From positions 6,085,559-6,149,558 of the forward strand of contig NZ_CP089746.1 of the NCBI RefSeq assembly GCF_029541745.1: a DNA stretch of 64,000 nt, given 5' to 3'. Under the pieces are notes generated by a model that saw nothing but the letters and a program-made list of their open reading frames with translations, did not search any database and had not been told where the DNA came from. The DNA comes from Streptomyces sp. LX-29. Lineage in GTDB: Bacteria; Actinomycetota; Actinomycetes; Streptomycetales; Streptomycetaceae. This document shows, piece after piece, positions 40,603 to 49,715 of the stretch (the stretch's first letter is position 1; every line of letters begins with the position of its first letter). Position numbers and translations under genes: made by a program.

Positions 40603-40968
40603 ATGAACAACAGCGAGACCGACACCGACCGCCCCGGCATCGACGAGCAGGTGACCGCCGAACTCAGCCGGCTGCGCGACAGCATCGACAACATCGACGC
40701 CGCCGTCGTCCACATGCTCGCCGAGCGCTTCAAGTGCACCCAGCAGGTCGGCCGGCTCAAGGCCACCCACAAGCTCCCCCCGGCCGACCCCGCCCGCGAG
40801 GCCCGCCAGATCACCCGCCTCCGCCAGCTCGCCGAAAGCGCCAAGCTCGACCCCGCCTTCGCGGAGAAGCTCCTCAACTTCATCATCGCCGAGGTCATCC
40901 GCCACCACGAGACCCTCGCGAACCCGACCGCCACCGAAGACGACACGAGCCCCGCCACCGGCGCCTGA
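40603..40968 (+). CDS. Chorismate mutase (AroQ type)
   Basis: 121 aa all-helical AroQ chorismate mutase converting chorismate to prephenate for Phe/Tyr. Seen: LSRLRDSIDNIDAAVVHMLAERF with the active-site Arg, then VGRLKATHKLPPADPARE with the catalytic Lys, and a C-terminal NFIIAEVIRHHE helix. It is monofunctional and cytosolic, with no signal peptide. It competes with TrpE for chorismate, though it lies 28 kb away. Confidence 0.93.
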   Translation: MNNSETDTDRPGIDEQVTAELSRLRDSIDNIDAAVVHMLAERFKCTQQVGRLKATHKLPPADPAREARQITRLRQLAESAKLDPAFAEKLLNFIIAEVIRHHETLANPTATEDDTSPATGA

Positions 40969-41076
40969 CGACGCACCCGGCCCCACCCCTCCGCGCGCCC
41001 GCGCGCCCCGGACCCGCCGCTTCGCCCACAGGGCAATCCCATGCGTCGCCCGCGGGCCGTACGGCAGCATGGGCCC

Positions 41077-43671
41077 ATGTCCGTACTGACGCGCGACGAA
41101 GCGCAGAACCGAGCCCGGCACCTCACCGTCGACCGCTACCTCATCGACCTCGATCTGACGCGCGGCGACGAGGTCTTCGGATCCGTCACCACCCTCCGCT
41201 TCACCGCGCGCGAGGACGGCGTGGACACCTTCGTCGAGCTCGACCCCGCCGTGCTGCACCGAGCCACCCTCGACGGGCGGGACCTGGACACCGCGTCGCT
41301 GGCGGACGGACGGCTGCCGCTCCACGGACTGGCCGAAGGGGCGCACGAACTGCGCGTCGAAGCCGACATGCGGTACTCCCACACGGGGGAGGGGATGCAC
41401 CGCTTCACCGACCCCGCCGACGGGGAAACGTATCTCTACACCATGTGCTGCATGGCGGACGCGAAAACCGTCTTCGCCGCCTTCGACCAGCCCGACCTGA
41501 AAGCCGTCTTCGAGGTGACGGTCACCGCCCCACCCCGGTGGACCGTCCTCGGCAACGGAACCGCCCAGCGCATCGGACCGCCCACCAGCGGACACTGGCG
41601 GCTCGCCCCCACCCCGCCCATCAGCACCTACCTGATGGCCGTCGCCGCCGGACCGTACCACTCCGTACGCACCGAACACCGCGGACTGCCCTTCGGCCTG
41701 CACGTCCGCCGCTCCCTCGCGCCCTACCTGGACGCCGACGCCGACGAACTGTTCGACATCACCAAGCGCTGCTTCGACCGCTACCACGAGATCTTCGCCG
41801 AGCCCTACCCCTTCGACTCCTACGACCAGGCCTTCGTCCCCGAGTTCAACTCCGGCGCCATGGAGAACCCCGGCCTCGTCACCTTCCGCGACGAGTTCGT
41901 CTACCGCTCCGCCGTCACCGAAGCCGAACGACAGACCCGCGCCATGGTCATCGCCCACGAGATGGCCCACATGTGGTTCGGCGACCTCGTCACCATGGAA
42001 TGGTGGGACGACATCTGGCTCAACGAGTCCTTCGCCGAATACATGGGCTTCCAGATCCTCACCGAAGCCACCCGCTACACCGCCACCTGGGCCGACTTCG
42101 GCGTCCGCCGCAAAAGCTGGGGATACGACGCCGACCAGCGCGGCTCCACCCACCCCGTCGCCCCCGCCCCCGACGCCGTCCCCGACACCGCCGCCGCCCG
42201 GCTCAACTTCGACGGCATCTCCTACGCCAAGGGCGCCTCCGCGCTGCGCCAGCTCGTCGCCTGGCTCGGCGAGAAGGACTTCCTCGCCGGCATCAACGAC
42301 CACTTCGCCCGCCACCGCTTCGGCAACGCCACCCTCACCGACTTCATCGACTCCCTCGCCCGCGCCTCCGGCCGCGACGTCCACGCCTGGGCCGACCGCT
42401 GGCTCCGCACCACCGGAGTCGACACCCTCACCCCCCACATCGACGTCGACGGCAACCACTGGACCGCCGCCATCCACCACCAGGGCAGCGCCGACGGAGC
42501 CCGCCCCCACCGCGTCTCCATCGGCCTCTACGACCACCGGCCCGCCGCCCCACACCGGCTCGTCCGCCGCGACCGCATCGAGGCCGACCTCGGCGCCGAC
42601 GCCGCCACCGTGACCCTCTCCTTCACCGGCCCCCGCCCCGACCTGCTGCTCCTCAACGACGCCGACCTCAGCTACGCCAAGATCAGGCTCGACCCGACCT
42701 CCTGGAACACCGCCGTACGCGCCCTGTCCGGCCTCCCCGACCCCCTCACCCGCGCGGTCGTCTGGAACGCCGCCCGCGACATGGTGCGCGACGCCCACCT
42801 ACCGCCCACCACCTACCTCGACGCCGTCCGCGCCCACCTACCCCACGAGACGGACATCGCCATCGTCGAAGGCGTCCTCGCCTTCGCCCGCACCCAGATC
42901 GCCGACCGCTACCTGCCCCCCGCACAGCGCCCCGCCGCCCTCGCCACCCTCGCCGACACCTGCCGCGACCTGCTGCGCCGCACCGAAGACGGCACAGGCC
43001 ACGGACTCCGCCTCGCCGCCGTCCGCACCTTCGTCGACACCGCCACCGGCCCCGCCGAGCTCCACCACTGGCTCACCGGAGACGCCGTCCCCGGCGGCCC
43101 CACCCTCGACCCCGAACTCCGCTGGCGCATCCTCGCCCGACTCTGCGTCCTCGGCGCCGCCACCCCCGCCGACATCGACGCGGAACTCGCCCGCGACTCC
43201 AGCGCCACCGGCCAGGAAGGCGCCGCCCGCTGCCGTGCAGCCCTCCCCGACGCCGACGCCAAGAGCACCGCCTGGGCCGCCCTCTTCGACACCGACGAAC
43301 TCTCCAACTACCTCTTCACCGCCACCGCCGAAGGCTTCTGGCAACCCGAGCAGCACGACCTGCTCGCCCCCTACGTCCCCCGCTACTACCCCGCCGCCGT
43401 CACCCTCGCCGCCCGCCGCGGCCCGGCCATCGCCGAAGCCGTCGGCCGCTTCGCCTTCCCCACCACCGTCGACGAGCAGACCCTGCGACTGGGGGAGACC
43501 TGCCTGGCCGCCCCCGAAACCGACCCCGCAGCCGGCACCGAGACCGCCCCCGACGGCGACCCCACCCCCACCCCCACACCGGCGCTGCGCCGGCGCCTCG
43601 CCGACCAACTCGACGACCTGCGCCGCGCCCTCCGCGTACGCGCCGCCGCGACACCCGACACGGCGGCCTAG
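41077..43671 (+). CDS. pepN: Aminopeptidase N (M1 family)
   Basis: 864 aa zinc aminopeptidase. Substrate-binding GAMENPGL, zinc motif HEMAHMWFGDLVTMEWWDD with the third ligand Glu in NESFAEYMG, and YAKGASALRQL with downstream Tyr. The C-terminal ERAP1-like helical domain runs from about 540 to 860. No signal peptide, so a cytosolic peptide-recycling enzyme. CAGCAT 6 nt before the ATG gives a near-leaderless start. A bidirectional terminator follows. Confidence 0.96.
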   Translation: MSVLTRDEAQNRARHLTVDRYLIDLDLTRGDEVFGSVTTLRFTAREDGVDTFVELDPAVLHRATLDGRDLDTASLADGRLPLHGLAEGAHELRVEADMRYSHTGEGMHRFTDPADGETYLYTMCCMADAKTVFAAFDQPDLKAVFEVTVTAPPRWTVLGNGTAQRIGPPTSGHWRLAPTPPISTYLMAVAAGPYHSVRTEHRGLPFGLHVRRSLAPYLDADADELFDITKRCFDRYHEIFAEPYPFDSYDQAFVPEFNSGAMENPGLVTFRDEFVYRSAVTEAERQTRAMVIAHEMAHMWFGDLVTMEWWDDIWLNESFAEYMGFQILTEATRYTATWADFGVRRKSWGYDADQRGSTHPVAPAPDAVPDTAAARLNFDGISYAKGASALRQLVAWLGEKDFLAGINDHFARHRFGNATLTDFIDSLARASGRDVHAWADRWLRTTGVDTLTPHIDVDGNHWTAAIHHQGSADGARPHRVSIGLYDHRPAAPHRLVRRDRIEADLGADAATVTLSFTGPRPDLLLLNDADLSYAKIRLDPTSWNTAVRALSGLPDPLTRAVVWNAARDMVRDAHLPPTTYLDAVRAHLPHETDIAIVEGVLAFARTQIADRYLPPAQRPAALATLADTCRDLLRRTEDGTGHGLRLAAVRTFVDTATGPAELHHWLTGDAVPGGPTLDPELRWRILARLCVLGAATPADIDAELARDSSATGQEGAARCRAALPDADAKSTAWAALFDTDELSNYLFTATAEGFWQPEQHDLLAPYVPRYYPAAVTLAARRGPAIAEAVGRFAFPTTVDEQTLRLGETCLAAPETDPAAGTETAPDGDPTPTPTPALRRRLADQLDDLRRALRVRAAATPDTAA

Positions 43672-43693
43672 GACCCGCGGCCGAGACGACAAA

Positions 43694-43731
43694 GGGCGGT
43701 GGTACGGGTCAACCGACCCACACCACCGCCC
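43694..43731. terminator. Bidirectional terminator between pepN and the AtpF-like gene
   Basis: GGGCGGTGGT-ac-GGGTC-aacc-GACCC-ac-ACCACCGCCC: 10 and 5 bp stems with a symmetric internal loop, between two convergent genes. Confidence 0.8.
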
Positions 43732-43793
43732 CTGGCGCCACACACAGCGCCCCGCGCGGCAGCCGCCGCACGCGACCGCTCAGCGCCCGCCGC

Positions 43794-44270
43794 TCAGGCC
43801 CGATCCCTGGCGAAGTCATCCAACGGCTCACCGACGATCTTGCCGGCCAGCTGCGTCGCCAACACCGTGACCTCCGCGCGCAGCGCGGCCTCCGCCAGCG
43901 CCCGGTCCGCCGCGATCTGCTCCCGCGCGGAGACCAGCATCTCCTCACGCTGCCGCTGACCCTCGGCCCGCAGCTGCGCCAGCAGCTCCGCACCCTGCTC
44001 CTGCGACTCCTGACGCAGCCGCGCCGCCTCGTGACGCGCCTCCGCCAGCAGCTCCTGGTACTCGGCGTGCGCCTTCTCGGCCTCCGCCCGCGTCTCGTCC
44101 GCCTTGCGCTGGCGTCCGTCGATCGCCGACTCGCGCTCCCGCAGAACCCGCACGATCCTCGGCAGCACCACCCCTGCGAGCAGCGCGAAGGTCACGCCGA
44201 AGCAGAGGAAGGCAATGATCAGGTCGTGCCACTCGGGCTTCAACGGGCCCAGTTCCAACGCTAGTTTCAT
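43794..44270 (-). CDS. Orphan ATP synthase subunit b-like protein
   Basis: 158 aa. One N-terminal transmembrane helix (WHDLIIAFLCFGVTFALLAG, residues about 14-35) followed by VLRERESAIDGRQRKADETR and about 100 residues of charged Ala/Glu/Arg coiled coil, ending LAGKIVGEPL. This is the layout and sequence of F-type ATP synthase subunit b, but no other atp gene is near; the true atp operon would be elsewhere. Minus-strand TACCCT 7 nt before the ATG supports this start. A stator isoform or an unrelated membrane scaffold is possible. Confidence 0.8.
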   Translation of the reverse strand: MKLALELGPLKPEWHDLIIAFLCFGVTFALLAGVVLPRIVRVLRERESAIDGRQRKADETRAEAEKAHAEYQELLAEARHEAARLRQESQEQGAELLAQLRAEGQRQREEMLVSAREQIAADRALAEAALRAEVTVLATQLAGKIVGEPLDDFARDRA

Positions 44271-44277
44271 GCGCACA

Positions 44278-44283
44278 AGGGTA
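44278..44283 (-). promoter_or_regulatory. -10 box TACCCT of the AtpF-like gene
   Basis: Minus-strand TACCCT, 7 nt before the ATG at 44270; leaderless pattern. Confidence 0.4.
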
Positions 44284-44474
44284 CGGCGCCGCTCCTAGCA
44301 GATCCAAGCCGCGCCATCCTCGAGGCCGTACCACGTACGAGTGGACTCCGCGCCAGGCGGAACGGCGGCGAACTGCGGAGAAGTACGTTAGCGCTCCCTC
44401 CCCGCACCGCCCGCAGCCCCACCCCGAAACGCCCGACCCGCCACGTCCGACCCTCGAAGAAGAGGGGCACAACC

Positions 44475-46007
44475 ATGCCGGTGCCCGCACCCGGAGCCGA
44501 CGACCTCCTCGCCGGGGGCCCCACCGGCCCGCGCGCACTCCGCCCACTCCTCGACACCGTCCTCGACGCCCTCGCCACCGGCGCCGCCGAGCGGTCCGGG
44601 CCCCTCCCCGCCGGCGGCCCCCACGCCCTCGCCCAGCACGTCCGCGCCCTCGCCGAACCCGCCCTCCCGGACACCGGCACCGGCGCGCCCGAAGCCCTGC
44701 ACACCCTCGTCCGCGCCCTCGCCGCCGGCGCCGCCGACCCCGCCGAACCGCACTGCGCCGCCCACCTGCACTGCCCACCGCTGGCCGTCGCGGCCGCCGC
44801 CGACCTCGCCGTCAGCGCCCTCAACCCCTCCCTCGACTCCTGGGACCAGGCACCCGCCGCCTCCGAGCTGGAGACCCTCACCTGCCGCGCCCTCGCCACC
44901 CTCGCCTACGGACACCGGCCCGCCGAGGACGACCGGCCCCGCCACGAGGGCCGGCCCGCCCAGGGCGACCGGTCCACCCACGAAGGCCGGCCCGCCCAGG
45001 GAAGCCCGCCCGCCCACGGTGACCGGCCCGCACACCAGGGCCAGCCCCCCACCCCCGACGCCCTCGTCACCACCGGCGGCACCGAAGCCAACCAGCTCGC
45101 CCTCCTCCTCGCCCGCGAAGCACACCCCGGACCCACCCCCCTCCAGGTCATCTGCGGCGCCAACGCCCACCACAGCATCCACCGCGCCGCCTGGCTCCTC
45201 GGCCTCCCCACCCCCCACACCCTCCCCACCCCCACCGGCCGCCTCGACCCCGACCGCCTCGCCGCCGCACTCCACACCCGAGCCGACCACCCCACCCTCG
45301 TCATCGCCACCGCCGGCACCACCGACACCGGAGCCATCGACCCGCTCCCCGCCATCGCCGACCTCTGCGCCGCCCACCACGCCACCCTCCACATCGACGC
45401 CTCCTACGGCGGCGCACTCCTCTTCAGCGACACCCTCCGCGACCGCCTCCACGGCCTCGACCGCGCCCACAGCATCGCCCTCGACCTCCACAAACTCGGC
45501 TGGCAACCCATCGCCGCCGGACTCCTCGCCGTCCCCGACCACACCGCACTCACCCCCCTCGACCACCACGTCGACTACCTCAACGCCGCCGACGACACCG
45601 AAGCCGGCCTCCCCGACCTGCTCGGCCGCTCCCTCCGCACCTCCCGCCGCCCCGACATCCTCAAAATCGCCGTCACCCTGCGCGCCCTCGGCCGCCACGG
45701 CCTCGGCCGACTCGTCGAACGCTGCTGCGCCACCGCCCACCACCTCGCCGAACTCATCGACGCCCACCCCCGCCTGGAACTGCACGCCCCACCCGCCATC
45801 AGCACCGTGCTGTTCCGCCCCACCGGCGCCGACGACACCACCGTCGCCGCCGTCCGCCGCCGCCTCATCCGCGCAGGACACGCCGTCCTCGGCCGGGCCC
45901 ACACCGCCGACGGCCTCTGGCTCAAAGCCACCCTCCTCAACCCCCACACCCGCCCCAGCGACCTGCACGCCCTGTTGAGACTCGTGGAAGGCAGCACGGC
46001 CCCATGA
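44475..46007 (+). CDS. PLP-dependent group II decarboxylase (DesA-like)
   Basis: 510 aa group II amino-acid decarboxylase. TTGGTEANQLALLLAREAH, AHHSIHRAAWLLGLP, ATAGTTDTGAIDPLP, HIDASYGG, and the PLP Lys340 in DLHKLGWQP. The closest functional types are lysine (DesA, cadaverine for desferrioxamine), diaminobutyrate and related decarboxylases. Residues 153-194 are an in-frame 12-residue repeat (DRPRHEGRPAQG type) not expected in this fold, located just before TTGGTEAN. Overlaps the next gene by 4 nt. Confidence 0.82.
   Translation: MPVPAPGADDLLAGGPTGPRALRPLLDTVLDALATGAAERSGPLPAGGPHALAQHVRALAEPALPDTGTGAPEALHTLVRALAAGAADPAEPHCAAHLHCPPLAVAAAADLAVSALNPSLDSWDQAPAASELETLTCRALATLAYGHRPAEDDRPRHEGRPAQGDRSTHEGRPAQGSPPAHGDRPAHQGQPPTPDALVTTGGTEANQLALLLAREAHPGPTPLQVICGANAHHSIHRAAWLLGLPTPHTLPTPTGRLDPDRLAAALHTRADHPTLVIATAGTTDTGAIDPLPAIADLCAAHHATLHIDASYGGALLFSDTLRDRLHGLDRAHSIALDLHKLGWQPIAAGLLAVPDHTALTPLDHHVDYLNAADDTEAGLPDLLGRSLRTSRRPDILKIAVTLRALGRHGLGRLVERCCATAHHLAELIDAHPRLELHAPPAISTVLFRPTGADDTTVAAVRRRLIRAGHAVLGRAHTADGLWLKATLLNPHTRPSDLHALLRLVEGSTAP
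44931..45056 (+). repeat. 36-bp in-frame repeats in the decarboxylase gene
   Basis: Units at 44931-44966, 44967-45002 and 45021-45056, with an 18-bp half unit between. Each begins GACCGG and encodes a 12-residue His/Gly/Arg/Pro unit. Likely a variable-number linker. Confidence 0.8.
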
Positions 46008-47473
46008 CACCCGCCCCAGACCCCACCACCACGCCCGCCCCCACCACCCCCGGCGACGACACCGAGACCACCGAGAGCGCCGACCCCACCGGCGGCGACA
46101 CCCCCCTCGACCTCCTCGGCATCGGCATCGGCCCCTCCAACCTCTCCCTCGCCGCCCTCGCCTCCACCATCCCCGGCCTCCGCACCGCCTTCTACGAACA
46201 ACACCCCGCCTTCCACTGGCACCCCGGCCTGCTCATCGAAGGCACCACCCTGCAAGTGCCCTTCCTCGCCGACCTCGTCACCCTCGCCGACCCCGGCAAC
46301 CCCTGGACCTTCCTCAACTACCTCAAAGCCAGCGAACGCCTCTACCCCTTCTACTTCGCCCAGCGCTTCCACATCCACCGCGCCGAATACGACGCCTACT
46401 GCCGCTGGGTCAGCCAACAACTCCCCACCCTCCACTTCGGCCACCACATCGACGCCGTCCGCTGGAACCCCGAACGCGCGCTCTTCGAAATCGACCTCAC
46501 CCAGACCGGCGCCGACGGCGAAGCCGAAGCACTCTGCCGCACCTACGCCCGCAACCTCGTCCTCGGCATCGGCACCGAACCCCACATCCCCGACCCCCTG
46601 CGCCCCCTCACCGACGCCCCCGCCGTCCCCGTCCTGCACTCCGCCGACTACCTACGCCACCGCGCCCACCTCCACGCCGCCGACCACGTCACCGTCATCG
46701 GCGCCGGCCAATCCGGAGCCGAAGTCTTCCTCGACCTGCTCCGCCACCGGCCCGCCGGCCGCGAAGGACTCCACTGGCTCGCCCGCACCCCCGCCTTCGC
46801 ACCCATGGAACACAGCAAACTCGGCCTGGAACAGTTCACCCCCGACTACACCCGCTACTTCCACGCCCTCCCCGAACCCGTACGCGACGCCCTCCTCCCC
46901 CAGCAATGGCAGCTCTACAAAGGCATCGACCGGGACACCATCGCCGCCATCCACGACGAGCTCTACCAACGCACCCTCCACGGCGGCTGGCCCGACACCG
47001 TCCTCACCCCCGGAGTCGTCGTCCGCACCGCCGGACGCGTCGCCACCACCCGCGTCGAACTCCACCTCGAACACGTACAGCAAGGCACCCGCAGCCGCCT
47101 CACCACCGACGCCGTCGTCCTCGCCACCGGCTACCGCGAACGCCGCACCGACATCCTCCTCGCCGCCCTCGCCCCCTACATCCGCCGCGACAGCTCCGAC
47201 CGCCCCCGCATCGACGAACACCACCGGCTCGTCCTCGACCCCAGCGTCAAAGGAACCGTCTACGTCCAGAACGCCGAACTCCACACCCACGGCATCGGCG
47301 CCCCCGACCTCGGACTCGCCGCCTGGCGCAGCGCCACCATCCTCAACTCACTGACCGGAACGACCACCTTTCCGCTTCCGGCCCGGACCGCGTTCACCAC
47401 CTTCGGCCTCGACCCCACCCCCGGCCGACAACTCCCCGACCAGCGCGACCGACTCGCCCGAACGCGGACATGA
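46004..47473 (+). CDS. Lysine/ornithine N-monooxygenase family flavoprotein (DesB-like)
   Basis: 489 aa. After a 35-residue Thr/Pro/Asp tail: FAD motif LLGIGIGPSNLSLAALAS, VPFLADLVTLADP, NADPH motif VTVIGAGQSGAEVFLDLL, and VVLATGYRERR. This is the IucD/SidA/DesB family that N-hydroxylates lysine, ornithine, cadaverine or putrescine using FAD, NADPH and O2. It overlaps the decarboxylase by 4 nt, mirroring desA-desB, but no desC/desD-like gene follows. Its 3' end overlaps a convergent gene by about 126 nt. Confidence 0.88.
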   Translation: MTPAPDPTTTPAPTTPGDDTETTESADPTGGDTPLDLLGIGIGPSNLSLAALASTIPGLRTAFYEQHPAFHWHPGLLIEGTTLQVPFLADLVTLADPGNPWTFLNYLKASERLYPFYFAQRFHIHRAEYDAYCRWVSQQLPTLHFGHHIDAVRWNPERALFEIDLTQTGADGEAEALCRTYARNLVLGIGTEPHIPDPLRPLTDAPAVPVLHSADYLRHRAHLHAADHVTVIGAGQSGAEVFLDLLRHRPAGREGLHWLARTPAFAPMEHSKLGLEQFTPDYTRYFHALPEPVRDALLPQQWQLYKGIDRDTIAAIHDELYQRTLHGGWPDTVLTPGVVVRTAGRVATTRVELHLEHVQQGTRSRLTTDAVVLATGYRERRTDILLAALAPYIRRDSSDRPRIDEHHRLVLDPSVKGTVYVQNAELHTHGIGAPDLGLAAWRSATILNSLTGTTTFPLPARTAFTTFGLDPTPGRQLPDQRDRLARTRT

Positions 47474-47794
47474 CCACACCGCCACCCCACCCCTGACCAC
47501 CGGATCCAACGGATGGGAATCAGGATGGGCCGGACACTCCGGCCACACAGCGGGCCGCGACGCCGCACACAACGCCTCCACCGCCCAATCCCGCACCTGA
47601 TCGGCCACATGGGCGACCCGCTCCGCAGAGCCGCCCCCCTCCCACAGCCCCACCCCCGCCCCACTCCCGTCCGGCTCGTACAGCATCAGGTAGCGCTCTC
47701 CGTGATGCTCCTCCTCGACCACCCTCGGCCGAACAGCACAGGTGGCGGCCAGATCCCGGCGCACCGGCTCCCACGCGGCGATCAACTCGTCCAT
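47348..47794 (-). CDS. Hypothetical protein, 148 aa
   Basis: MDELIAAWEPVRRDLAATCA at the start, then HHGERYLMLYEPDGSGAG, VGLWEGGGSAERVAHVADQV, and a Cys/Pro patch (WPECPAHPDSHPL, WSCPRSGES). The end is basic low complexity and overlaps the antisense 3' end of the monooxygenase gene, so the last 40 or so codons may be opportunistic. CAGACT lies 6 nt before the ATG (near-leaderless). I do not recognise a family; the cytosolic N-terminal 100 residues look genuine. Confidence 0.6.
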   Translation of the reverse strand: MDELIAAWEPVRRDLAATCAVRPRVVEEEHHGERYLMLYEPDGSGAGVGLWEGGGSAERVAHVADQVRDWAVEALCAASRPAVWPECPAHPDSHPLDPVVRGGVAVWSCPRSGESVALVGELSAGGGVEAEGGERGPGRKRKGGRSGQ

Positions 47795-47852
47795 GCCGCC
47801 AGTCTGCCGGGCCCCACCGGAACCCGCCGCCACCTCCGCGTCAAGAAACCGC

Positions 47853-49667
47853 TCAGAAGACCGGCACGCCGTCCCGCGTCAGCCTCCAGTCCACCGACGC
47901 GAACCGAGCCGGGTCCACCGTCCCCTTCGCCTTCACCCACGAGATGATCGTGTTGCGGATCTCGTCCGAGTTCGCCCACAGCTGCTTCGCCTGCGGCACG
48001 TGCGGGAAGTTGCCGCCACCCGACGCCCGGTAGTTGTTCACCGCCAGCACGAACTCGGCCGCCGGGTCGACCGGCCGCCCCCCGAACGACAGGTTCACGA
48101 TCCGCGAGCCCTTCGGCTGCGCGATGTCGACGTCGTACGCCAGGCCGTACACCGCGTCGTAGTTGTAGTCCGGCGTACCGTCCGCGTTCGTCAGCTTCGC
48201 CGGGTCCACCACCCCACCCGGCGCGGTCTGCACGTAGTACTTCGCCGAGTACTCCAGGTAGTCCTTCAGCTGGGCACCCGTCACCAGACGCGCCTCCAGC
48301 GTGTTCTCGAACGGGTACAACCCCGCCGCGTCCCGGATCGTCACCTCCCCGGCCGGGATCGCCGCCGTCCGAGAGAAGCACGAGGCCTGCGACAGCACCG
48401 GCAGCGCCGCGTACGCGGTGCCCGCCAGCGCCGCCTTCACCGTCTCCACCTGCACATGGTTGATCAGGTCGATGATCGGCACGTCCTTCACCGGACCCTC
48501 CGCCGACGACATCGCCGCCGTCGACGTACCGATCACCTGGTTGACGTACGCCACCACCTTGCGGTGCTCGTCCACCAGCAGGTCCGTGATCTTCGGGTCC
48601 TCCGGCACGGTGTTGGAGTTCAGCACCTTCGCCGAGACCTTCTCCACCGACCAACGGCCCCGCACGAAGACCAGCTCGAAGTCGAACAGCGTCAGCCGCT
48701 GACCCCACTTCAGCGGCTCGGACAGCACCACGTCCTTGCCGGTCGACCTGTTCTTCACCCGGTACTCGGGGATCTCCGTGTGCGCGTGACCCACCAGGAT
48801 CGCGTCGATCCCCGGCACCTGCTCCGCCACCAACCCCGCCGCGTTCTCGACGTACGGCAGCTGGTCACCGTACGACGACGTGCCGCTGGAACCCGAGTGC
48901 GCCGAGACGATCACCACGTCCGCGCCCATCGACCGCAGCCGCGGCACGTACTTCGCCGACTGCTCCTCCAGACCCGGGAACGTCATCTTCCCCTGGACGT
49001 TCTGCTTGTCCCACAGCGCGATGCCCGGATTCGTCAGACCCAGCACCGCCACCTTCACGTCCCGCCCACACGGCGTGCGCAGCCGGTGCATGCTGTACGG
49101 CGGGAACGCCGGCCGCAGCGTCTTCGCGTCCAGCGCGTTCGCACCCAGCAGCGGGAAATCGCACTGCTCCTCGAACTTCCGCAGCACCGGTATGCCGTAG
49201 TTGAACTCGTGGTTGCCCAGCGCCGCCGCGTCGTACCCGATCGCGTTCATCGCCTGCGCCATCGGGTGCACCGGACCGCGACGCGCCGTGATCGGGTCCA
49301 CCTTGGCGTAGTAGTACGACAGCTGCGTGCCCTGGATGGTGTCACCCGCGTCGATCAGCAGGGTGTTCTCGCGGCCCTTCTCGGCACGCACCCGCTCCAC
49401 CAGCGTCGAGATCTTCGCCAGACCCACATCGTTGTGAGCCTTGTCGTCGAACTCCGCATCCGTGAAGTAGTCCCAGTTGAAGACGTTGCCATGCAGATCC
49501 GTCGTCCCCATCACGGTGAAGGAGTACCGCCGCTCACGCCGCCTCCCCGCGGCCCCCTCCGCGCCCTCCGCCGCCTGCGCCGAACCGGCGGCCGCGCCGC
49601 CCGCCAGCGCCACCCCCGCCCCCGTCACAGCCGAACGCCCCAGAAAATTCCTACGGTTGAGCGGCAT
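47853..49667 (-). CDS. Tat-exported bifunctional metallophosphatase/5'-nucleotidase
   Basis: 604 aa. Tat signal NRRNFLGRSAVTGAGVALAG. Calcineurin-like N-terminal domain: TTDLHGNVFNWDYF, LIDAGDTIQGT, ALGNHEFNYG, VSAHSGSSG and VGHAHTEIP. C-terminal 5'-nucleotidase domain from about residue 370 with NTLEARLVTGAQLKDYLEYS and NNYRASGGGNFP for nucleobase stacking. The family hydrolyses extracellular nucleotides to scavenge phosphate and nucleosides. GGGGAG lies 6 nt before the ATG. Confidence 0.93.
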   Translation of the reverse strand: MPLNRRNFLGRSAVTGAGVALAGGAAAGSAQAAEGAEGAAGRRRERRYSFTVMGTTDLHGNVFNWDYFTDAEFDDKAHNDVGLAKISTLVERVRAEKGRENTLLIDAGDTIQGTQLSYYYAKVDPITARRGPVHPMAQAMNAIGYDAAALGNHEFNYGIPVLRKFEEQCDFPLLGANALDAKTLRPAFPPYSMHRLRTPCGRDVKVAVLGLTNPGIALWDKQNVQGKMTFPGLEEQSAKYVPRLRSMGADVVIVSAHSGSSGTSSYGDQLPYVENAAGLVAEQVPGIDAILVGHAHTEIPEYRVKNRSTGKDVVLSEPLKWGQRLTLFDFELVFVRGRWSVEKVSAKVLNSNTVPEDPKITDLLVDEHRKVVAYVNQVIGTSTAAMSSAEGPVKDVPIIDLINHVQVETVKAALAGTAYAALPVLSQASCFSRTAAIPAGEVTIRDAAGLYPFENTLEARLVTGAQLKDYLEYSAKYYVQTAPGGVVDPAKLTNADGTPDYNYDAVYGLAYDVDIAQPKGSRIVNLSFGGRPVDPAAEFVLAVNNYRASGGGNFPHVPQAKQLWANSDEIRNTIISWVKAKGTVDPARFASVDWRLTRDGVPVF

Positions 49668-49693
49668 TCTCTACTCCCCTGTAGTCAACAGAT

Positions 49694-49715
49694 GCCGAAC
49701 GAACACACGTCGAAC
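49694..49715 (-). promoter_or_regulatory. Weak PHO-box-like direct repeat
   Basis: On the minus strand GTTCGACGTGT and GTTCGTTCGGC are consecutive 11-nt units beginning GTTCG, 27 nt before the nucleotidase ATG. The 11-nt period matches PhoP sites, but similarity to GTTCACC is only 4-5 of 7 and the position is close to the start. Confidence 0.25.

Noticed and set aside
44380..44400. GTTAGCGCTCC upstream of the DesA-like gene as a DmdR1/IdeR iron box
   Set aside because: Only the GTTAG half matches the 19-bp consensus, and the other half is not symmetric.
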